Shown here: piece after piece, positions 24,700 to 33,845 of the stretch
Numbering within the stretch: position 1 is the first letter of the stretch
How the letters are laid out: every line of letters starts with the position of its first letter
From: JAXHUE01 sp034189655
Lineage (GTDB): Bacteria > Chloroflexota > Dehalococcoidia > E44-bin15
Reading direction: 5' to 3'
Length of the DNA stretch: 63,576 nucleotides
Assembly: GCA_034189655.1 (NCBI GenBank)
Contig: JAXHUE010000008.1
Location: 1 to 63,576, forward strand
The notes under the pieces: model-generated
The model's database searches: none
The model's input: the letters and a program-made list of their open reading frames with translations, nothing else
What the model was told of the DNA's origin: nothing
Program-made: the position numbers and the translations under genes

Positions 24700-26145
24700 A
24701 TGGCGGGCGTGGTATCCTATGGTGCCTATGTTCCGTTGCATCGCATAAGCAGGCAGGAGCTCTACAATGCCTGGGGAGGCTTCGCCATGCCCGGCGAGAA
24801 GGCGGTGGCCAACTTCGACGAGGACAGCATCACCATGGCCATGGAGGCGGCCACCGATTGCCTGGCCGGGACCGATTCGGGCACGGTAGATGCCCTCTAC
24901 TGTGCCTCCACCACCTTCCCCTACAAGGAGAGGCTGGGCTCGGCCATCGTGTCCGCCGCCCTCGACCTCTCACCGGCGGTGCGCACCGTTGACTTCGCCG
25001 GCTCACTGCGGGTGGGCACCACCGCACTGGGGTGTGCCCTGGACGCTATACACGCGGGCTCGGCGCGGAGGGTCCTGGTCACCGCCGCCGATATCCGCCT
25101 GGGGGCACCGGCAGGCGACATGGAGCAGGCCCTGGGGGACGGCGCCGCCGCCCTCCTCCTGGGAGAGGACGATGTCATAGCCCGTATAACGGCGAGCCAC
25201 TCCCTCTCCGACGAGTTCTCCGGCGTGTGGCGCGCCGACGGCGATACCTTCGTCCGCTCCTGGGAAGACCGCATGGTGCTGGACGAGGGCTACTCCCGTG
25301 CCCTCCCCGCGGCCATGGCGGGGCTCATGGAGAAGTGCGGCCTGGGCGCCAAGGACTTCGACCGGGTGGTGTACGATGCCCCCACCGATATCAGGAGGCA
25401 CATGCGCGTTGCCACCCAGCTCGGGTTTGAGCCCGCCAAGGTCCAGGACCCCCTGTTCATGAGCGTGGGCAACACCGGCTGTGCCCTGGCCTCGATGATG
25501 CTGGTGGCGGCACTGGAGCAGGCGAAGCCTGGCGAGAGGATCCTCTTCGCCAGCTACGGCAACGGTGCCGACGCCTTCGTCCTGGAGGTGACCGATGCCA
25601 TAGAGAGGCTGGGAGAGCGCCGCGGCATCGAGAGGCACGTGGAGTCGAAGCGGATGGTGAAGAACTACCAGAGCTACCTGCGGTGGCGCGGCCTGCTCCA
25701 GCTAGAGGCCGCGCGGCGGCCGGAACAGGCCCCCACCTCACTGTCCGAGCTGTGGCGCCACCGCCGCCAGATACTCGCGCTCTACGGTGCCAGGTGCACC
25801 AGTTGCGGCACGCCCCAGTACGATACCCCCGCAGGCCTGGGCCACCGCCCGGCACGGATATGCGTGGTGTGCCAGGCCAAGGACCAGTTCGAGCCCTACC
25901 GCTTCGCCGACAAGAGGGCCTCCATCTTCACCTTCACCGAGGACAACCTGGCAGCGAGCGCCGACCCCCCGACCACGGTCGCCGTCATCGACTTCGACGG
26001 CGGCGGGCGCGCCATGTTCGACATGACCGACCGCGACCCGGCAGAGGTGCAGGTCGGAATGCCGGTGGAGATGACCTTCCGCAGGCTGTACTCTGACCGC
26101 GGGGTGCACAACTACTACTGGAAGACCCGACCAATACGAGCCTAG
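24700..26145 (+). CDS. HMG-CoA synthase-like protein fused to a DUF35 OB-fold domain
   Basis: 481 residues. Residues 1-330 are a thiolase-fold HMG-CoA-synthase family domain (GVVSYGAYVPLHRISR, ALYCASTTFPYKERLGSA, FMSVGNTGCALASMMLVAAL, SYGNGADAFVLEV). Residues 355-481 are a DUF35 unit: zinc ribbon CTSCGTPQYDTP...CVVC and an OB fold ending near FRRLYSDRGVHNYYWKTRP. The nucleophile region reads DFAGSLRVGT (98-107) with no Cys where HMG-CoA synthases have it. Archaeal thiolase, HMG-CoA synthase and DUF35 form one complex; here synthase and DUF35 are fused and the thiolase follows 13 bases later. Likely acts on acyl-CoA; exact reaction unknown. Confidence 0.85.
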   Translation: MAGVVSYGAYVPLHRISRQELYNAWGGFAMPGEKAVANFDEDSITMAMEAATDCLAGTDSGTVDALYCASTTFPYKERLGSAIVSAALDLSPAVRTVDFAGSLRVGTTALGCALDAIHAGSARRVLVTAADIRLGAPAGDMEQALGDGAAALLLGEDDVIARITASHSLSDEFSGVWRADGDTFVRSWEDRMVLDEGYSRALPAAMAGLMEKCGLGAKDFDRVVYDAPTDIRRHMRVATQLGFEPAKVQDPLFMSVGNTGCALASMMLVAALEQAKPGERILFASYGNGADAFVLEVTDAIERLGERRGIERHVESKRMVKNYQSYLRWRGLLQLEAARRPEQAPTSLSELWRHRRQILALYGARCTSCGTPQYDTPAGLGHRPARICVVCQAKDQFEPYRFADKRASIFTFTEDNLAASADPPTTVAVIDFDGGGRAMFDMTDRDPAEVQVGMPVEMTFRRLYSDRGVHNYYWKTRPIRA

Positions 26146-26158
26146 AGGAGGCTGTGAT

Positions 26159-27337
26159 ATGGCTGGAAGCATAAAGGACCGAGTCGCCATCGTGGGGATG
26201 GGCTGCACCAAGTTCGGCGAGCTCTGGGACAAGAGCGTCACCGACCTCATGGTGGACGCCACCTACGAGGCATACGAGGACGCCGGCATCGAGCCCAAGG
26301 ACGTGGAGGCGGCGTGGGTGGGCACCTTCTACGAGTTCACCGGGCAGGCCGGCCTTGCCGCAGGCGTGCCCTTGCGGCTGCAGTACAAGCCGGTGACCCG
26401 CGTGGAGAATATGTGCGCCACCGGCTCCGACGCCTTGAGGAACGCGTGCTACGCCGTCGCCGCCGGGATATACGACATCGCCCTCGCGGTGGGGGCCGAG
26501 AAGATCAAGGACCAGGGCTTAAGTGGCCTGGGCGGGGCCTCCTATGCCAGCTCACACACCACCCCCGCGGGCACGGCGCCCGGCCTGTTTGCCATGCTGG
26601 CCACCAGGTACATGGCCCGCTACGGCATAAGCCCCGAAGAGATGAAGACCATGCTGGCCAGGATCGCGGTGAAGAACCACCACAACGGCTCGATGAACCC
26701 CAAGGCCCATTTCCAGCGGGAGATCACCCTGGAGCAGGCCCTGAATGCCCCCATCGTGGCCTGGCCGCTGGGCCTCTTCGACTGCTGCGGCGTGAGCGAC
26801 GGCTCGGCGGCGGCCATCGTGGTGCGCGCCGAGGACGCCGCGCGGTTCCGCCCCGACCCAATATACGTCAAGGCGCTCCAGATATGCACCGGCTTCGGGG
26901 AGGGGAACGCGCGCACCGACTTCGACTACACCCACATCGAGGAGACCTACCGCGCCGGCCTCGCCGCCTACGCCGAGGCGGGGATAAAGAACCCCCGCGA
27001 GGAGATAAGCATGGCCGAGGTCCACGACTGCTTCTCCATAACCGAGGCGGTGATAATGGAGGACCTGCAGTTCTCGCCGCGGGGGAAGGTGAAGGAGGAC
27101 ATCGATGCCGGCACCTTCACCCTGGAGGGAGACCTGCCGGTCCAGCCCGACGGCGGCTTGAAGTGCTTCGGGCACCCCATCGGGGCCAGCGGGCTCAGGA
27201 TGATGTACGAGATGTACAAGCAGCTCCAGGGCAAGGCCGGCCCCAGGCAGATAAAGGACCCCACACTGGGGCTCACCCAGAACCTGGGGGGGCCTCCGAC
27301 GTCGCCCACCATCGCCTGCCTCATAGTGGGGCTGTGA
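26159..27337 (+). CDS. Thiolase family protein (acetyl-CoA acetyltransferase-like)
   Basis: 392 residues of the SCP-x/archaeal-type thiolase family. Nucleophile Cys in VENMCATGSDALRNA (around residue 85), HDCFSITEAVIMED, and the GHPIGASGLRMMYEMY His motif with the C-terminal NLGGPPTSPTIACLIV. Unlike biosynthetic thiolase the last Cys motif is changed, as usual in this family. Second gene of the pair with the DUF35 fusion; expected to form a thiolase-HMGCS-DUF35 complex. Confidence 0.88.
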   Translation: MAGSIKDRVAIVGMGCTKFGELWDKSVTDLMVDATYEAYEDAGIEPKDVEAAWVGTFYEFTGQAGLAAGVPLRLQYKPVTRVENMCATGSDALRNACYAVAAGIYDIALAVGAEKIKDQGLSGLGGASYASSHTTPAGTAPGLFAMLATRYMARYGISPEEMKTMLARIAVKNHHNGSMNPKAHFQREITLEQALNAPIVAWPLGLFDCCGVSDGSAAAIVVRAEDAARFRPDPIYVKALQICTGFGEGNARTDFDYTHIEETYRAGLAAYAEAGIKNPREEISMAEVHDCFSITEAVIMEDLQFSPRGKVKEDIDAGTFTLEGDLPVQPDGGLKCFGHPIGASGLRMMYEMYKQLQGKAGPRQIKDPTLGLTQNLGGPPTSPTIACLIVGL

Positions 27338-27380
27338 AGAGGGCCCACGCCTGAGGCACCGCAGGGACAAGGGGCCTCTC

Positions 27381-27410
27381 TTGACAATGAACTGGCTGGT
27401 GTGCTACTAT
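27381..27410 (+). promoter_or_regulatory. 16S rRNA promoter
   Basis: TTGACA (27381-27386), 18 bases, TACTAT (27405-27410), about 55 bases before the mature 16S 5' end. The processing stem begins at 27444. Confidence 0.75.
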
Positions 27411-27443
27411 CATTACGCCCGAGGGGCACACGCACCTTAACAA

Positions 27444-27461
27444 CTGGATAGTGGAAGGAAG
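27444..27461 (+). repeat. 16S processing stem, 5' arm
   Basis: These 18 bases (CTGGATAGTGGAAGGAAG) are perfectly complementary to 29075-29092 on the far side of the 16S gene. Together they make the long helix that brackets pre-16S rRNA and is cut by RNase III. Confidence 0.85.
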
Positions 27462-27465
27462 GTTA

Positions 27466-28974
<1,509 letters not shown>

Positions 28975-29074
28975 AGGGAGATGCCGGGGGCAGGCCCCAA
29001 AAAGGCTTGTTGCCCCTATCTCCTAGGTCGGTCGATGAGGCACGAGTTGCCCCATCGTTAGTGTTCGAAACATT

Positions 29075-29092
29075 CTTCCTTCCACTATCCAG
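29075..29092 (+). repeat. 16S processing stem, 3' arm
   Basis: Complement of 27444-27461 (18 of 18 pairs). It ends nine bases before the GTG of the small membrane ORF, so RNase III cleavage would separate that ORF from 16S. Confidence 0.85.
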
Positions 29093-29100
29093 GGGTTAAG

Positions 29101-29340
29101 GTGTTTTTTGAGGACGCGGTGAAGACCTCCACTGATAAGCTCAAGGCGTTCATCACCATAAGCGGCTTCGTCCTCGTCATCGTAGGCACGGTCGGGCTGC
29201 TGCTGAGCGAGCTCGTCTGGGACGGCTCTTCAAGCCGCACCGTCATCCTGGCCGTGGTGGGTCTCGTGGGCCTGGTAAACCTGGCCTTCGCCCACTTCGG
29301 GATGCGGGATGTGAAGGCCGAGGGGCCTGGTTCTGTATAG
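29101..29340 (+). CDS. Small two-helix membrane protein of unknown function
   Basis: 79 residues from a GTG with AGGGG seven bases upstream. A charged start (MFFEDAVKTSTDKLKAF) is followed by two hydrophobic helices (ITISGFVLVIVGTVGLLLSE and TVILAVVGLVGLVNLAFAHF) and a polar tail. Third codon positions are GC-rich like neighbouring genes, which supports real coding. It lies between 16S rRNA and tRNA-Ile, an unusual place for a protein gene. Confidence 0.55.
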   Translation: MFFEDAVKTSTDKLKAFITISGFVLVIVGTVGLLLSELVWDGSSSRTVILAVVGLVGLVNLAFAHFGMRDVKAEGPGSV

Positions 29341-29354
29341 CAGCGGGCGCTTTG

Positions 29355-29425
29355 GGGGCCACTAGCAGAGCAGGTTATGAGCGCGGTCTTGATAAGGTAG
29401 AGGTCGATTCCAGGGCTGAGATCCC
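29355..29425 (+). pseudogene. Decayed tRNA-Ile copy
   Basis: The stretch starting GGGCCACTAGCAGAGCAGGT follows the intact tRNA-Ile at 29453 base for base for about 48 positions with few changes, including the anticodon loop TTGATAA. The 3' half no longer pairs: the TPsiC arm and acceptor 3' strand are scrambled. It is a tandem duplicate that has lost function. Confidence 0.7.
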
Positions 29426-29452
29426 TATACGCCGCCAGGTAGGTCGAAAAAA

Positions 29453-29529
29453 GGGCCATTAGCTCAGCAGGTTAGAGCGCAGTCCTGATAAGACTGAGGT
29501 CCCTGGTTCGAGTCCAGGATGGCCCACCA
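29453..29529 (+). tRNA. tRNA-Ile (GAT)
   Basis: Cloverleaf with acceptor GGGCCAT/ATGGCCC, D arm AGCTCAGCAGGTTAGAGC, anticodon arm CAGTC-CTGATAA-GACTG (anticodon GAT), TPsiC arm CCTGG-TTCGAGT-CCAGG and encoded CCA. tRNA-Ile after 16S is the classical spacer position, here without 23S. Confidence 0.96.
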
Positions 29530-29613
29530 CCTCGAGGACGGAGGGCGAAGCGCACGCCGGGCCATGGACACCGTCGCACACAGCGAGCGCTTTGCACAAG
29601 TGGACCGCAGGCC

Positions 29614-30462
29614 GTGACAGAGCAATGCACCTCCCTATCTCTGCCAGAACCCCCCACCGACTGGGCCACTGCCGCCTTCCAGCGCGTGGTCTACGGGTAC
29701 TACCGCGAGAACGGCCGCTCCTTCCCCTGGCGAGACACCACTGACCCGTACCACATCCTGGTATCCGAGGTCATGCTCCAGCAGACGCAGACCTCCAGGG
29801 TGCGTGAGAAGTACCCCCCATTCGTCACGCTGTTCCCCGACCTCTCTTCCCTGGCGCGAGCGCCCCTCTCCGCGCTGCTCCAGGCATGGCTGGGCCTCGG
29901 CTACAACCGCCGGGCCCTGGCACTCCACAGGACCGCCCAGATAGTCGAGACCTCGTTCCACGGCGAGCTGCCCTCGTCCCCACACACACTGGCGACACTG
30001 CCCGGCATAGGCCGCACGACGGCATCGGCCATCGCCGCCTTTGCGTTCGGCCTGCCCACGGTGTTTATCGAGACCAACATCCGCACAGTGTTTCTCCACC
30101 TGTTCTTCCCCGACCGGTGTGAGGTCACCGACCGCGAGATACTGCCCCTCGTCGAGAGAACGCTGGACAGGGAAAACCCTCGGGAGTGGTACTATGCCCT
30201 TCTCGACTACGGGGCGATGCTCAAGAGAGAGGGCAACCCGGGGAAGAAGAGTGCCCACTATCGCACACAGGCCCCGTTCCCAGGGTCGAACCGGGAGGTG
30301 CGGAGCCTCATCCTCAAGGCAGTGCTCCAGCACCCTCCCGTCTCCGAGGACGAGCTCGTCCGCGCCACCGGACAGGGCCCAGCGCGCGTCCGGGAAACCC
30401 TGCGCCAGCTACAGCGCGAGGGGTTCCTCGCCATCGCCGACGACGGCATCACCATACGCTGA
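29614..30462 (+). CDS. MutY-like DNA glycosylase without Fe-S cluster
   Basis: 282 residues, HhH-GPD superfamily. SFPWRDTTDPYHILVSEVMLQQTQ (36-59) carries the MutY Glu (E52) and the adenine-pocket glutamines. LPGIGRTTASAIAAFAFG (129-146) is the helix-hairpin-helix. The catalytic Asp position reads FIETNI, i.e. Glu153. After DYGAMLKREGNPGKK there are none of the four cysteines of the MutY cluster, and the C-terminus is a small winged-helix-like region instead of the NUDIX-like domain. So it may be an A/G-specific or thymine-mismatch glycosylase of a clusterless subfamily. Confidence 0.8.
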   Translation: MTEQCTSLSLPEPPTDWATAAFQRVVYGYYRENGRSFPWRDTTDPYHILVSEVMLQQTQTSRVREKYPPFVTLFPDLSSLARAPLSALLQAWLGLGYNRRALALHRTAQIVETSFHGELPSSPHTLATLPGIGRTTASAIAAFAFGLPTVFIETNIRTVFLHLFFPDRCEVTDREILPLVERTLDRENPREWYYALLDYGAMLKREGNPGKKSAHYRTQAPFPGSNREVRSLILKAVLQHPPVSEDELVRATGQGPARVRETLRQLQREGFLAIADDGITIR

Positions 30463-30498
30463 TATACAGGCCGCTTTAAGGCCGCGTGACCACACCCC

Positions 30499-30527
30499 TC
30501 GATAGTGCCGATGGCCCGTGGTATACT
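30499..30527 (+). promoter_or_regulatory. Promoter of the second DUF169 gene
   Basis: TCGATA (30499-30504), 17 bases, TGG-TATACT extended -10 (30522-30527), 35 bases before the ATG with a GGGAGGAGG site in between. Confidence 0.55.
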
Positions 30528-30561
30528 CTAGACATTCTCCGGGAGGAGGCAGAGAGTCGCC

Positions 30562-31233
30562 ATGGACCACAGAGAGGCCTCGGAGATAGTGGCACAGACA
30601 TACCACCTCGAAGGCAGGCCGGTCGCCGTCAGCTACGTTGCCCGGCCGTGTACCGACGGTCACCAGGGAAAACGCTTCGTCTGCACCGCCATGCAGCAGG
30701 CACGGAGGGGCTCGACCATCACGCTCACAGCGCGGAACGTAGCGTGCCCCGGCGGCAGGCACTGGCTGGGCCTCAAGAACGAGCGCCGGTTCCTCCTGCC
30801 GGCACTTACCTACGGCGAGAAGCTGTTCGAGAACACGCAAGTGGCCCGCCAGTGGTTCGCGACGGTACCCTCTCCCCCCTTTGGTCGCGCGAGGTACGTC
30901 ACGCTCTGCCCGCTGGACTCCGCAGTCACAGAGCCCGAGATGGTCTTCATGGTGACCGACACCCACCAGGCCCATCGTATCCACACCGCCCTCACCTTCA
31001 GTGACGGCGCCCTGTCCCTGCCACACTACTTCGCATCGACGTGCCAATCGGCCATAGGGATACCCATCGCCACCGGGAAACCGTACATCGCGCTCCCCGA
31101 TACGGCGTGCCGTAAGATCGCCCGGTTTGCCGATAGCGACGTGCTCGTGGGCCTGCCCTACCGCTACTTCCGCGTACTGCTGGACAACATAGACAGGTCA
31201 TCCGGCGGCACGGCTGTGGCCCTGTTCCCCTAG
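30562..31233 (+). CDS. DUF169 family protein
   Basis: 223 residues. Shares the DUF169 layout with 20348-21064: HLEGRPVAVSYV near the start, FVCTAMQQARRG, a NVACPGGRHWLGL Cys motif, EPEMVFMVTDTHQAHRI, the FASTCQSAIGIPIATGKPYIAL segment with a conserved Cys, and GLPYRYFRVLLDNI. Function unknown. Has its own promoter and a strong ribosome site; not obviously in an operon with plsY, which has a separate promoter. Confidence 0.78.
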   Translation: MDHREASEIVAQTYHLEGRPVAVSYVARPCTDGHQGKRFVCTAMQQARRGSTITLTARNVACPGGRHWLGLKNERRFLLPALTYGEKLFENTQVARQWFATVPSPPFGRARYVTLCPLDSAVTEPEMVFMVTDTHQAHRIHTALTFSDGALSLPHYFASTCQSAIGIPIATGKPYIALPDTACRKIARFADSDVLVGLPYRYFRVLLDNIDRSSGGTAVALFP

Positions 31234-31281
31234 CGGTGGGCGCTCCGGTGCCCCCACACACACGGCAGGCCCGCGCTTCAA

Positions 31282-31306
31282 CAGCGTCTCCGACGTGGTA
31301 TATAAT
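31282..31306 (+). promoter_or_regulatory. plsY promoter
   Basis: TATAAT at 31301-31306 within GTGGTATATAATGG; a weak -35 (TTCAAC) ends near 31282. Start codon 30 bases downstream. Confidence 0.5.
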
Positions 31307-31335
31307 GGCACCATCCAAGTGAAGCGAGAGAGCAG

Positions 31336-31941
31336 ATGAGTATCGCGCTGTGGACAGTGATCGGGTTCGTCCTGGGGTCGATGCCGTTCTCCCTCTGGCT
31401 GGGACGGCTCATCGGCCACACCGACGTTCGCAGCTACGGGGACGGCAACCCAGGGGGGGTCAACGCCTTTAGGGCGGGAGGGTGGCGCATTGGGGTGCCC
31501 GCCATTCTCCTCGACTATCTCAAGGCAGGGGTGCCTGTAGGCCTGGCCTACTTCGTCTTCGGGGTATCGGGCTGGGGGCTCGTGCCCGTCGCCCTCGCCC
31601 CCGTCCTGGGACACGCCTTTTCGCCCTTCCTGCGCTTCCGCGGCGGCAAGGCAGTGAGCACCACGTTCGGCACATGGAGCGGCCTCACGCTGTGGGCGGG
31701 GCCCACTGTGCTGGGCATCTCACTGGGTATCCTCTATGCACTCCAGGTGATAGACACGTGGGCGATCATGGCGGGTATGCTCGTGCTCCTGGTCTACCTC
31801 CTGCTCTGGCAGCCCGATGCCGCCCTCCTCGCCGCGTGGGGCGGCAATGCGCTCATCCTGGCCTGGAAACACCGCAGCGGCCTGCGGGACGTGCCCCGGC
31901 CGCGGCCGTGGCTCTCACACCTGCTGAAGGGGCGGCGTTGA
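31336..31941 (+). CDS. plsY: Glycerol-3-phosphate acyltransferase
   Basis: 201 residues, integral membrane enzyme with about five helices. PlsY motifs: IGFVLGSMPFSLWLG, GDGNPGGVNAFR (motif 1), GHAFSPFLRFRGGKAVSTTFG (motif 2) and a C-terminal HRSGLRDV region. Transfers acyl groups from acyl phosphate to glycerol 3-phosphate at the start of phospholipid synthesis. The stop overlaps the start of the next glycosyltransferase gene (TTGA), so the two are coupled. Confidence 0.94.
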   Translation: MSIALWTVIGFVLGSMPFSLWLGRLIGHTDVRSYGDGNPGGVNAFRAGGWRIGVPAILLDYLKAGVPVGLAYFVFGVSGWGLVPVALAPVLGHAFSPFLRFRGGKAVSTTFGTWSGLTLWAGPTVLGISLGILYALQVIDTWAIMAGMLVLLVYLLLWQPDAALLAAWGGNALILAWKHRSGLRDVPRPRPWLSHLLKGRR

Positions 31942-33107
31942 GCAGCTCCCTGATCCAGCACCAGGCCGGTGTCGCCATCTTCCTCCTGGTGCCGCTGCTC
32001 ATTGCCCTCTTCAACATGAGGAGCTTCCGCCGCATGGACGCCTACGGCCCTCCCCCGACCTCCCCCCGCGTATCGATACTGGTCCCCGCCCGCAACGAGG
32101 AGGCCACCATCGGGCCGTGCCTCCGCTCGCTGCTCGCCCAGCGCTACCCCGACTTCCAGGTGGTAGTGCTGGACGACGACTCCAGCGATGGGACATGGCA
32201 CGCGCTGCAATCCATGAAGGCAGGGGACGAGAGGCTGACCATCCTCAAGGGAGAGCCCCTGCCCCAGGGGTGGACGGGCAAGAACTGGGCCTGCCACCAG
32301 CTCTCCCAGGTCGCCGACGGCGCGCTGCTCCTCTTCACCGACGCCGATACCCGCCACGAGGCCGATGCCCTCCGCTGCGCGGTGGCGGCGCTGCTCACCG
32401 AGGAGGCCGACCTCGTCTCGGCGTTCCCCAGGGAGGTGGTCGTCTCGTGGGCGGAGCGCCTGATCATACCGGTGATCCCGTGGAGCATGCTCTCTTTCAT
32501 GCCGCTGGGCCTGGCGTATCGAGTGAAAACCCCGCTCCTGTCTGCCACCAACGGGCAGTTCATGCTGTTCACCAGGCGCTCCTACGAGCTCACCGGCGGC
32601 CACATGGCGGTGAGGCACCACGTGGTGGACGATATAGCCCTGGGCAGGAAGGTCAAGGCAGCGGGGCTGCGCTGGCGCCTGCTCGATGGCACCAGGCTGC
32701 TGCAGTGCCGCATGTACGAGAGCTTCTCTCAAGTGTACCACGGGATGGGCAAGAACCTCTTCGCCGCGTTCGGCTACAACGTGCCGGTGTTCCTCTTCAT
32801 ATGGCTGTGGCTGGGCCTCGTCTTCCTGGAGCCGCCGATAGTGCTCATCGCAGGGATGGCCGGGGTGTCCCTGTCCGCGCCCTCCGTCGGGCTGGCGCTG
32901 GCCGCGGTCGCGCTCTCGCTGGCATCGTGGGGGCTCTCTCACTGGAGGTCACGCTTTCCGCTCTACCTGGCGCTCCTCTACCCGCTCACCATCGTCCTCA
33001 CCGTCACCGTGGCCATCAGCTCCATGGTGGCGACCTTGAGCGGCAGCACCAGGTGGAAAGGGCGTACCCTCCCCAGGCCCGGGGAGGGGCGCAGAGGCCA
33101 GCTATAA
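31938..33107 (+). CDS. Family 2 glycosyltransferase, likely carotenoid glycosyltransferase (CruG/CrtQ-like)
   Basis: 389 residues from a TTG at 31938-31940 overlapping the plsY stop, with AAGGGG five bases upstream; the long upstream frame is a shadow of plsY. GT-A fold: VSILVPARNEEATIGPCLRSLLAQRYPDFQVVVLDDDSSDGT, LFTDADTRHE (DxD), a QFMLFTRRSYE acceptor-site motif and VDDIALGRKVK (ED-type base). TM segments lie at the N-terminus (VAIFLLVPLLIALF) and in the last 130 residues. In cyanobacteria CruG sits beside CruF; here a CruF-type gene is tail to tail with it, so sugar addition to a hydroxylated carotenoid is inferred. Confidence 0.8.
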   Translation: MSSSLIQHQAGVAIFLLVPLLIALFNMRSFRRMDAYGPPPTSPRVSILVPARNEEATIGPCLRSLLAQRYPDFQVVVLDDDSSDGTWHALQSMKAGDERLTILKGEPLPQGWTGKNWACHQLSQVADGALLLFTDADTRHEADALRCAVAALLTEEADLVSAFPREVVVSWAERLIIPVIPWSMLSFMPLGLAYRVKTPLLSATNGQFMLFTRRSYELTGGHMAVRHHVVDDIALGRKVKAAGLRWRLLDGTRLLQCRMYESFSQVYHGMGKNLFAAFGYNVPVFLFIWLWLGLVFLEPPIVLIAGMAGVSLSAPSVGLALAAVALSLASWGLSHWRSRFPLYLALLYPLTIVLTVTVAISSMVATLSGSTRWKGRTLPRPGEGRRGQL

Positions 33108-33734
33108 GAGGGCTACGCGGAGGATCAAGAAGAAGGCGAGCTGTACCAGCATATAGGTCTGGGGCACGCGGCTCTCTATGTCCAGGCGAAGCGCGCCGTA
33201 TATGAGCGCCACCACAGAGGCGACCAGGAACCACGCGACGTAGTTCTGAACCGGGACCCCTGGCGCCTGCCACTGCCAGTAGTCGAGGGCGAGGGCGACG
33301 GGCTCCATCACGTAGTCGAAGACGAAGGCCACAGCACCGACCAGGGGCACGTACAGGAGGGGGCGCCTCACCCAGCGGGTGACGAGGCCGATGGAGCCCA
33401 GGATGACCAGGAGCCAGTTAAGCCCGATCACCAGCGGCACGCCCCACAGCGCGGGGCCGAGCGTGGCCCCGTAGGTGTAGGGGCCGAAGACGAACCCGTA
33501 GGCCACCCCCACGGCCTCCAGCGAGAAGGTGGTCACGTAGACCCCGGCGCACCACAGCCAGAATGCCGCCCGCCTCTCCTCCAGCAACAGGGGGACGAAC
33601 ACGATGCCCCCCATGATGAACAACACCGCCGGGGTCACCCTGAGCATGAAGGGGAGGGTCGTCGGCACCAGGTGCCCGACGGTGCCGACCACGAACCCCA
33701 CGACTATGAGGGCGATGACTGCCCTGTCTCTCAT
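33102..33734 (-). CDS. cruF: Carotenoid biosynthesis protein, CruF/DUF422 type
   Basis: 210 residues from the ATG at 33732-33734 (a GTG at 33755 is possible). Seven hydrophobic helices; characteristic motifs GVAYGFVFGPYTYGATLGPALWGVPLVIGLNW, VFDYVMEPVALALDYWQWQ and PVQNYVAWFLV. CruF-type enzymes add water to the psi-end of acyclic carotenoids (1',2'-hydratase). Ends overlap the glycosyltransferase by six bases on the opposite strand. Beyond the N-terminus there is an 111-base gap to the GGPP synthase stop. Confidence 0.85.
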   Translation of the reverse strand: MRDRAVIALIVVGFVVGTVGHLVPTTLPFMLRVTPAVLFIMGGIVFVPLLLEERRAAFWLWCAGVYVTTFSLEAVGVAYGFVFGPYTYGATLGPALWGVPLVIGLNWLLVILGSIGLVTRWVRRPLLYVPLVGAVAFVFDYVMEPVALALDYWQWQAPGVPVQNYVAWFLVASVVALIYGALRLDIESRVPQTYMLVQLAFFLILRVALL

Positions 33735-33845
33735 CGGCCGATGCACATATCTCACCAGGTCACAAGGCCTCTCCGGCGAGGGCCGCTCGCCTGGGCCCGC
33801 GAGTCACCTCCCCGGCAGAGACCAGCCCAGGCCGGCGGTGCGCCC

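Noticed and set aside
28975..29100. Start of a 16S-23S spacer leading to 23S rRNA
   Set aside because: No 23S or 5S sequence follows; protein genes begin within 700 bases.
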